This document shows positions 15,092-19,715 of a stretch of DNA of 19,715 nucleotides, piece after piece. Every line of letters begins with the position of its first letter. Positions within the stretch are counted from its first letter, which is position 1. Made by a program: the position numbers and the translations under genes. The notes below the pieces were generated by a model. It saw nothing but the letters and a program-made list of their open reading frames with translations. It did not search any database and was not told the DNA's origin. Source of the stretch: UBA1731 sp964567665 (GTDB lineage: Bacteria > Verrucomicrobiota > Kiritimatiellia > RFP12 > UBA1067); NCBI GenBank assembly GCA_964567665.1, contig CAZMNN010000046.1:1-19715 (forward strand). Reading direction: 5' to 3'.

Positions 15092-16384
15092 TTATGTCGT
15101 CTCTGTCGGGCAAATGGAGGCCGATATCGAGCCGTCCCTGCCGGAATGTGTCTTTACTGTTGCCGATACCAGCGATCTGCGCGGCGCGGTGCCGGACAAT
15201 ATGCAGCGCAGATATTCGTCGGTGCGTCCGTTGCCGTCACGCTCGATGCACACGGTGACGTCTTTGCCGACCATTGAAGCGGCGAACGCTGCGCGGTTTG
15301 CCGCTCCGATGCGTTCTATCTCCTTTGCGCGCATCCGGCGGATTTCAGTCGGCACGGAGAACGGCATCTCCGCCGCTTCTGTGCCGGGACGTTCCGAATA
15401 TGGAAACACGTGGATATGGATGAACGGCGAACGTTGTGGCGCAGACGCCTTGCCGCATGAAGCACACGGGGCGGCGTATGTCTCAGACAGAAATCGCCTG
15501 GTCGCCTCGTGATCTTCCGCCGTCTCTCCCGGGAATCCGGCGATTACATCCGCGCCGAACGAAAGTCTGGAGCCGAGTCTCCGCACCGCTTCCGTACAGA
15601 ACTCTGCAACCTGCAAGGCCGTGTATGGGCGGCGCATCAGACGAAGCACACGGTCTGAGCCGGACTGCAGCGACAGATGGAGGAACCGGCAGATGTTTGG
15701 GTGGCTTTCCATCGCATCGATTATGCGGCTGTCGCAGATGCCAGGCTCTATCGAACCGAACCGTATTCGGTGTCCCGGAGATTCAAGTGACGCCAGCGCG
15801 GCGGCGAGTTCGGCTATCCCGCGCCCTTCGGAGCGGTACAGGCACAGATTGCACCCGGTGAGCACGATTTCACGGAAGCCGGCCGCAAGGAATTCGCGGG
15901 CACGTTCGACTGCGGACGTGAAGGGTGTGGAACGCGGCTGTCCGCGAAACGACGGAACTATGCAGAACGCGCATTCCCCTGAACATCCGTCCTGCACCTT
16001 CAGGTATGCGCGGGAAAGGCTGTAGTGTTCCGCGAATGGGGTTGCGGTGCTTGGCGGAGCCTCGGATCCAATGGCGTCCAAAACATTTTCAGCCGAACTG
16101 TTGCCTTTGTTCTCCATCGCGGCGGAAAGACAGCCGGTGATTCTGATTTCCGTTGTCGGGAATCGCATCTTCAACTGCGCAATCGCCTTTTCGCAATCGC
16201 GTTGGGCCTTTGCCGTGACTGAGCACCCGCGCACCACGATCAGGTCGGGGGTCTCGTCGCGACATACATCAGGACGCTGCTTCAAGGATACAATCTCCCA
16301 TCCGGCGGCGGCGTACTTCGCCTCAAGGTCAAGTGCCTCTGCCTTGTTAAGCCTGCATCCGTAAGTGACGAACGCTACTCGCAT
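15092..16384 (-). CDS. mtaB: tRNA (t6A37) methylthiotransferase MtaB-like radical SAM enzyme
   Basis: A 430-residue methylthiotransferase. The N-terminal UPF0004 domain begins TYGCRLNKAE (Cys10) and continues with VVRGCSVTAKAQRD (Cys54) and ITGCLS (Cys85), three ligands of the auxiliary 4Fe-4S cluster. The radical SAM motif is CSGECAFC (Cys134, Cys138, Cys141). LTGCNLCLY, LHLSLQSGSD and DVIAGFPGET follow, and the C-terminus looks like a TRAM domain. RLNKAE and CSVT-KA-RD fit MtaB, which converts t6A37 to ms2t6A37, better than MiaB or RimO. About 17 residues with CASC are inserted before HVFPYSERPGT, a place where MtaB is normally short. The ATG has TTGGAG 7 bp upstream. It lies 84 bp after the cytochrome gene and is probably cotranscribed. 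Confidence 0.85.
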   Translation of the reverse strand: MRVAFVTYGCRLNKAEALDLEAKYAAAGWEIVSLKQRPDVCRDETPDLIVVRGCSVTAKAQRDCEKAIAQLKMRFPTTEIRITGCLSAAMENKGNSSAENVLDAIGSEAPPSTATPFAEHYSLSRAYLKVQDGCSGECAFCIVPSFRGQPRSTPFTSAVERAREFLAAGFREIVLTGCNLCLYRSEGRGIAELAAALASLESPGHRIRFGSIEPGICDSRIIDAMESHPNICRFLHLSLQSGSDRVLRLMRRPYTALQVAEFCTEAVRRLGSRLSFGADVIAGFPGETAEDHEATRRFLSETYAAPCASCGKASAPQRSPFIHIHVFPYSERPGTEAAEMPFSVPTEIRRMRAKEIERIGAANRAAFAASMVGKDVTVCIERDGNGRTDEYLRCILSGTAPRRSLVSATVKTHSGRDGSISASICPTETT

Positions 16385-16468
16385 TCAATTTCTCCAAATT
16401 GTGCGGTAGACATTCCCGGTTCAGTCTTGCGTTCGTGGCCTCGCATTTTTCGTTCAAAAGCTCTGAGG

Positions 16469-17305
16469 CTATTTCTTCGGACAATGGCCGCGTTCTCCAT
16501 CGGCCTTGAGATCGTGTCCGCGATGGCAGTCCATGCAGGCCATCCCCTCCTGCCCGCCCGTCGGCGTCCTGTCGTCCGACGATCCGGCGATGCCCTCTGC
16601 GTTTGCGGCGTGGCAGCTTGCGCACAGACGTGTTCTTGCATCGTCTGTCCGTTTCACCTCCCGTCCGTTCTCCGTCACGATTTTCTGCAGATGCAGATCC
16701 TTCGCCTTGAAACTCGTTCTCTCCGGCCTTGAATAGAGCTGGAGCGGATCGTCCGCGTGTATCCTGTGACAGGCGAGACACGGTATCGCGGGGCGGCGGC
16801 CAAGGTCTGTGCGCACGACGTTCCGTTCAATGTCTCCTTCAAGGAACATTCCGTGGCAGCGCAGACAGCTGTCCGCCGGCCTCCAGGCGGCGTTGTGCTT
16901 CTCGTCCTGAAGAAATGCCGATGCGGGTTTGCCGTGCCCGCTCTTCTTCCATTGCGCCGCCTCCGCCTGGTGGCACTTGGCGCATCTGGCGCTTGTCTCC
17001 TCAACCTGCCGCTCCGAGAGGCAGAAGACCGATCCGAGCTTTGCACTGTCGGCGCCGAGAACGTGTTTTATGCCGCGCTTGACGTTGTCGCCGATTGCCT
17101 CCAATGTGCGGCCATGGCATTCCTTGCAGTTCACGTCTTTGTGCGGGGACTTGGCCCACCTGTCGCGGGAGTTGCGGATTTCGTGGCAGAGCGTGCAGGT
17201 CTTTTCCGGCGGTGCGAATTCAAAGCGGCACAGTGCGCCGACGAGGGCTGCGCAGCCAAATGCGCCGATCCATGCGATGAAGCGGATGATGTGGCGTCTC
17301 CTCAC
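16469..17305 (-). CDS. Membrane-anchored seven-haem c-type cytochrome
   Basis: A 278-residue protein with an uncleaved-looking N-terminal anchor (residues 5-27) and seven CxxCH haem-binding motifs: CTLCH 37, CKECH 60, CAKCH 108, CLRCH 147, CLACH 176, CASCH 228 and CMDCH 257. The N-terminal part (anchor, then CTLCHEI and PHKDVNCKECHG) recalls NapC/NirT/NrfH-type quinol-linked cytochromes. It would sit on the periplasmic side of the inner membrane and pass electrons between the GMC dehydrogenase and the quinone pool or other carriers. The start GTG 17305 overlaps the GMC stop as GTGA and is preceded by AAGGAGG with 7 bp spacing. A long in-frame extension upstream exists but runs antiparallel to GMC codons and is not conserved-looking. 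Gluconate-type dehydrogenases usually pair with a three-haem cytochrome, so this partner is unusual. Confidence 0.85.
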   Translation of the reverse strand: MRRRHIIRFIAWIGAFGCAALVGALCRFEFAPPEKTCTLCHEIRNSRDRWAKSPHKDVNCKECHGRTLEAIGDNVKRGIKHVLGADSAKLGSVFCLSERQVEETSARCAKCHQAEAAQWKKSGHGKPASAFLQDEKHNAAWRPADSCLRCHGMFLEGDIERNVVRTDLGRRPAIPCLACHRIHADDPLQLYSRPERTSFKAKDLHLQKIVTENGREVKRTDDARTRLCASCHAANAEGIAGSSDDRTPTGGQEGMACMDCHRGHDLKADGERGHCPKK

Positions 17306-18948
17306 AGCCCGACCTCCTTCCTGCCGTCCACGATGTGTCTGGCCGTCCTGAACGCAAGCGCCATCCCGGTAAGCACCGGGTTCATGCCTCCGTTGTTTAC
17401 GTGTACGCCACAGTCTGCGACAAAGAGGTTCGGGAAGTCCCATACGCGGCACCATCTGTCGGTCACGGATCGACGCGGATCCGTTCCCATGCGGCATGAA
17501 CCGCTCTGGTGCTGTCCGCCGCCGCCCCATCCGTTGCGCGGCTGCGGATTGTTGCCGCCTTGCTGTATCATGGTGGCTCCGCAGGCGCGGATTATCTCGG
17601 CGGCCTTGTCGGACATGAAGCATCTTGCCTTTGCGTCGTTCGGATGCTCCTTTCCCTCGAACGAGAGGAACGGCATCCCCCAGTAGTCCTTGCGCCTTGT
17701 GTCGAGGCGCAGCCTGTTCTCCCACCTTGGCGTCTGCTGGTGCGGCCCGCATACGCGGATGAGGCGCTTGAAGTTCCTCCTTACGAAGTCCTTGTTCGCC
17801 TTTCCCCAGCGTGGGATTCCGGTGAAGTTCCAGTCTGCGAAAATCGACGGGATGATCCTGAAGTCCGTATGCAGTACGCCGCCGCAGATGAAGCCGGGGT
17901 TGTCGTGGCAGAAGTCCATGAAAGCCGTCCCGGTTCCGGGGCCGGATTCGCGGAACAGGTCGTGGTCGACGAATCCTCTGGCGTCGACGTAGGCGTGAGA
18001 CGTGATGTTTCGTCCGACTACGTCGAAGTTGTTCCCTGCGCCGTTCGGGAACAGCCGAGACGTAGATACGAGCAGGAGCTGCGCCGTGGCGTTCGAGCCT
18101 GCGGCAAGCACGACGACCTTCGCCTCGACCTCGTGCACTTCGTCGTTCTCGTCGACGTAGCGCACACCGCGAAGCCGTCCGCCGTAGTCGATGAGCAGCC
18201 TTGTGACCATGCTTCTGATGCGCAGGTCGCAGTTTCCGCTCTTGATTGCCGTCGGGATGACCGTGTTCTGCGAACCGTTCTTTGCGTCTATCGGACACTG
18301 GAATCCTACACAGGCGTGCTGGTGGATGCAGGCGGGGCGTCCGTTGTACGGAACGGAGTTGCGGAGGAACGGCACGTGGAAAGGGTGGAGTCCCATCTTC
18401 TTTCCCGTGTCCCACACAAGCTTCGACTCTGGGTCGAGGTCGAACGCCGGCATCGGGAATGGATGCTGCCTTGGGGCGGCGAACGGATTGCCCTCGTTTG
18501 AACCGGCGACGCCGACTTCGCATTCCGCCTGGTAGTAGTACGGTTCGAGGTCGCCGTAAGAGATCGGCCAATCCTCTATCGACGAATCGGGGATTTCTCC
18601 GTAGTGCGATTTGAGCCGGAAGTCGGTTTCGAGAAAACGCCACGCCATTGCGCCGTACGTGACCGTTCCGGAGCCGACGCAGGCGGCGTTCCATGGCTGC
18701 ACCACACCGAATGAGCCGTTGTCCGTGAAATGGCATTTGCGTGTGCGTGTGCCGTGCGGCCCGGGGCCTATGCAAAGATGCGGCGAGCGCTGCGACGCAA
18801 GATCGTCTTCTCCGAAGACGTCGGTCTTCGCCCATTCACCGCGTTCCAGCAGCATGGTCTTGATGCCTGCACAGGCGAGAACCTTTGCCGCGCATCCGCC
18901 GCCCGCGCCGGCGCCTACGACCACCGCCTCCGTCGATTCGCGTGTCAC
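17302..18948 (-). CDS. GMC-family FAD sugar dehydrogenase, catalytic subunit
   Basis: A 548-residue flavoprotein. VVVGAGAGGGCAAK (9-22) is the FAD dinucleotide fold, and the segment around GSGTVTYGAMAWR is the second FAD motif. The C-terminus has HQSGSCRMGTDP (His480) and GGMNPVLT (Asn523), corresponding to the catalytic His/Asn pair of the gluconate-2-dehydrogenase-like GMC group. It should oxidise a sugar, glycoside or sugar acid, transferring electrons to the adjoining cytochrome. Cys207, Cys213 and Cys218 form a C-x5-C-x4-C cluster that could hold an iron-sulfur centre. It has no export signal of its own and probably travels with the Tat-bearing small subunit. GTG 18948 overlaps that subunit's stop as GTGA, with AAAGGAG 8 bp upstream. 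Gluconate, fructose or glycoside-3 dehydrogenase activity are all possible. Confidence 0.88.
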   Translation of the reverse strand: MTRESTEAVVVGAGAGGGCAAKVLACAGIKTMLLERGEWAKTDVFGEDDLASQRSPHLCIGPGPHGTRTRKCHFTDNGSFGVVQPWNAACVGSGTVTYGAMAWRFLETDFRLKSHYGEIPDSSIEDWPISYGDLEPYYYQAECEVGVAGSNEGNPFAAPRQHPFPMPAFDLDPESKLVWDTGKKMGLHPFHVPFLRNSVPYNGRPACIHQHACVGFQCPIDAKNGSQNTVIPTAIKSGNCDLRIRSMVTRLLIDYGGRLRGVRYVDENDEVHEVEAKVVVLAAGSNATAQLLLVSTSRLFPNGAGNNFDVVGRNITSHAYVDARGFVDHDLFRESGPGTGTAFMDFCHDNPGFICGGVLHTDFRIIPSIFADWNFTGIPRWGKANKDFVRRNFKRLIRVCGPHQQTPRWENRLRLDTRRKDYWGMPFLSFEGKEHPNDAKARCFMSDKAAEIIRACGATMIQQGGNNPQPRNGWGGGGQHQSGSCRMGTDPRRSVTDRWCRVWDFPNLFVADCGVHVNNGGMNPVLTGMALAFRTARHIVDGRKEVGL

Positions 18949-19466
18949 AGGTGGTTCTCCTTTCCGGGAATGTTGCGACCGGTCACAGACGGCCCGGCGA
19001 TGCCGAGCATCCGGTAGCTGCACCAGTCCGCGTTGCCGCCGTGACATGGGTGTCCGTAGAATCCTTGCTTCACATGGCGAAGGAGAAGATTGAAGAATTC
19101 GGGTGACGTCCGTTCGATGTCGGCGGCGGAGAGCGTCTTTGATGCCGCAAGATGTCTGCGGTAGGTCGGCAGATGCCTTTCGTAAGGAGCGCCCTTTGCG
19201 AGCTGCCAGTCGATGAAGCGCACCACCTTCGCATCGTGTGCGCCGGGAATCCCTCTGCCGCCGTTCTCCGCAGATGGCGGGTCGGCCGGAATGAGTTCTT
19301 CGGCAATGCGGTCGAGCGTGTCCGCTTCGCCAGGCGCAAGGGCCTTCCACGGCGTATCGGACGAGGCGCCCATGTACTCGACAAGCCCGACGCTCCACCA
19401 TCCTGCGGCAATCCCGCCTGCAAGTGCGCTCCCGTATCCTATGAACGCGCGTCTCGACGCGACCAC
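18945..19466 (-). CDS. Tat-exported gluconate 2-dehydrogenase subunit 3-like protein
   Basis: A 173-residue small subunit. GTG 19466 is the likely start: AAAGGAG (19474-19480) lies 7 bp upstream, and it opens on a twin-arginine signal (VVASRRAFIGYGSALAGGIAAG). The longer in-frame ATG at 19631 has no ribosome site and would read through the promoter. The mature part has LDRIAEELIPAD, GIPGAHDAKVVRFID and a C-terminal FFNLLLRHVKQGFYGHPCHGGN...MLG block, matching the Gluconate_2-dh3 family. Such subunits bind the GMC catalytic subunit and carry it through the Tat pathway into the periplasm; they are not known to hold a cofactor. It is the first gene of the - strand run and overlaps the GMC gene by four bases (GTGA). 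Confidence 0.85.
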   Translation of the reverse strand: MVASRRAFIGYGSALAGGIAAGWWSVGLVEYMGASSDTPWKALAPGEADTLDRIAEELIPADPPSAENGGRGIPGAHDAKVVRFIDWQLAKGAPYERHLPTYRRHLAASKTLSAADIERTSPEFFNLLLRHVKQGFYGHPCHGGNADWCSYRMLGIAGPSVTGRNIPGKENHL

Positions 19467-19504
19467 TTTAATGCTCCTTTCTGCAGAACCCGAAAACGGG
19501 GTGC

Positions 19505-19534
19505 ATTGTAGCAAATTTCTTGATTGCTTGCCAT
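19505..19534 (-). promoter_or_regulatory. Promoter of the dehydrogenase-mtaB-MATE run
   Basis: On the - strand TACAAT (19510-19505) is preceded by TGC, an extended -10. ATGGCA (19534-19529, four of six matches to TTGACA) lies 18 bases upstream as a -35. Predicted transcription begins near 19498, leaving a leader of about 30 bases before GTG 19466. The leader holds a small CCCG-TTTT-CGGG hairpin (19489-19500) and the AAAGGAG site. Unlike the + strand promoter at 19598, this one gives a conventional leader with a Shine-Dalgarno sequence. Confidence 0.55.
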
Positions 19535-19597
19535 GTGTGGAATTTGCCGCGAAAAGCGAGGGGAAGTTAATGTACAACGGATTCCTGAAGTCCGATT

Positions 19598-19613
19598 TGG
19601 TATAATTTGCCCA
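19598..19613 (+). promoter_or_regulatory. Extended -10 promoter placed for a leaderless mRNA of the MmeI-like gene
   Basis: TGG (19598-19600) and TATAAT (19601-19606), then six bases (TTGCCC) and ATG 19613. The layout and the following ATGAAAGC are identical to those at 1638-1660. No Shine-Dalgarno sequence is present. Transcription is predicted to begin at or beside the start codon. No clear -35 hexamer is visible, as is common with extended -10 promoters. Confidence 0.65.
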
Positions 19614-19715
19614 TGAAAGCGGATACGGCACAGAGACAGGCGGCGCGGGCGTTCGTGGAGCGCTGGACGTTCCGGCGCGGCAGCGAGAAGGGCGAAGACC
19701 AGCAGTTCTGGAACG
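19613..19715 (+). CDS. N-terminus of MmeI-like DNA methyltransferase/restriction enzyme (runs off the window)
   Basis: Only 34 codons are visible. RQAARAFVERW followed by GSEKGEDQQFWN resembles the opening of the MmeI-type class of DNA methyltransferases (type IIG/IIL single-chain restriction-modification enzymes and their relatives), which begin with a helix ending in FxxxW, then EKxxxQxFW. No catalytic motif lies inside the window, so the call rests on this short stretch alone. The start is set by the TGGTATAAT element six bases upstream. It is divergent from the dehydrogenase run, with 146 bp between the two start codons. Confidence 0.55.
   Translation, partial: MKADTAQRQAARAFVERWTFRRGSEKGEDQQFWN

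Noticed and set aside
16375..16446. 23-codon frame on the - strand in the cytochrome-mtaB gap, overlapping the mtaB start by 10 bases
   Set aside because: No ribosome site and no attenuator-like structure; mtaB has its own GGAG. It is probably chance.
17509..18501. Open frame of 330 codons on the + strand
   Set aside because: Antisense to the GMC gene; low-complexity Arg/Val composition, with no motif.
17302..18835. Long upstream extension of the cytochrome frame, giving about 788 residues
   Set aside because: The added part is Arg-rich shadow of the GMC gene; the GTG at 17305 has a strong ribosome site and begins the membrane anchor.

Overview
The window is about 19.7 kb of GC-rich, densely packed bacterial DNA. 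It opens on the last bases of a 5S rRNA gene (the end of an rRNA operon) and closes 34 codons into a gene resembling MmeI-type DNA methyltransferase/restriction enzymes. No phage, IS, CRISPR or tRNA signal was seen, and no gap between genes exceeds about 150 bp. Lineage can only be inferred. Secreted GH106 and GH78 rhamnosidases, an SGNH esterase, a GMC/Tat/multihaem dehydrogenase, an outer-membrane lipid-transport (Mla-like) pair and scattered housekeeping genes suit a Gram-negative polysaccharide degrader of the PVC superphylum (Kiritimatiellae, Lentisphaerae or Verrucomicrobia type). This is a moderate-confidence guess from gene content, not from a marker gene.

Layout, + strand: (1) 5S rRNA 3' end and T-run. 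(2) An acyl carrier protein, then a fusion of the C-terminal half of a COG4648-type membrane protein with a short AMP-ligase; this pairing resembles part of an aryl-polyene-type pathway. (3) Starting at a TGGTATAAT promoter, exported GH106 and GH78 rhamnosidases. (4) An MlaF-like ATPase and MlaD-like MCE protein with no permease gene beside them. (5) A class I/II aminotransferase, MraY, a strongly shortened MiaA, a Dus-type dihydrouridine synthase and an exported SGNH hydrolase, with gaps of 1 to 65 bp. The whole stretch 1653-13760 could be read as one transcription unit with internal promoters.

Layout, - strand (promoter near 19505-19534, reading leftwards): a Tat-exported gluconate-2-dehydrogenase-subunit-3-like protein, a GMC oxidoreductase, a seven-haem c-type cytochrome, the tRNA methylthiotransferase MtaB and a MATE transporter. 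The first two junctions are identical GTGA start/stop overlaps, so the three redox subunits look translationally coupled. They most likely form a periplasmic sugar or glycoside dehydrogenase that passes electrons to a membrane-anchored multihaem cytochrome. The MATE gene ends tail-to-tail with the SGNH gene, overlapping it by 7 bp.

The most unusual items are: the same extended -10 (TGGTATAAT), six bases, ATGAAAGC arrangement at two unrelated genes, predicting leaderless mRNAs; the ACP plus compact membrane/ligase fusion directly behind an rRNA operon; the MiaA missing its central segment; and the dehydrogenase whose usual tri-haem cytochrome partner is replaced by a seven-haem one.
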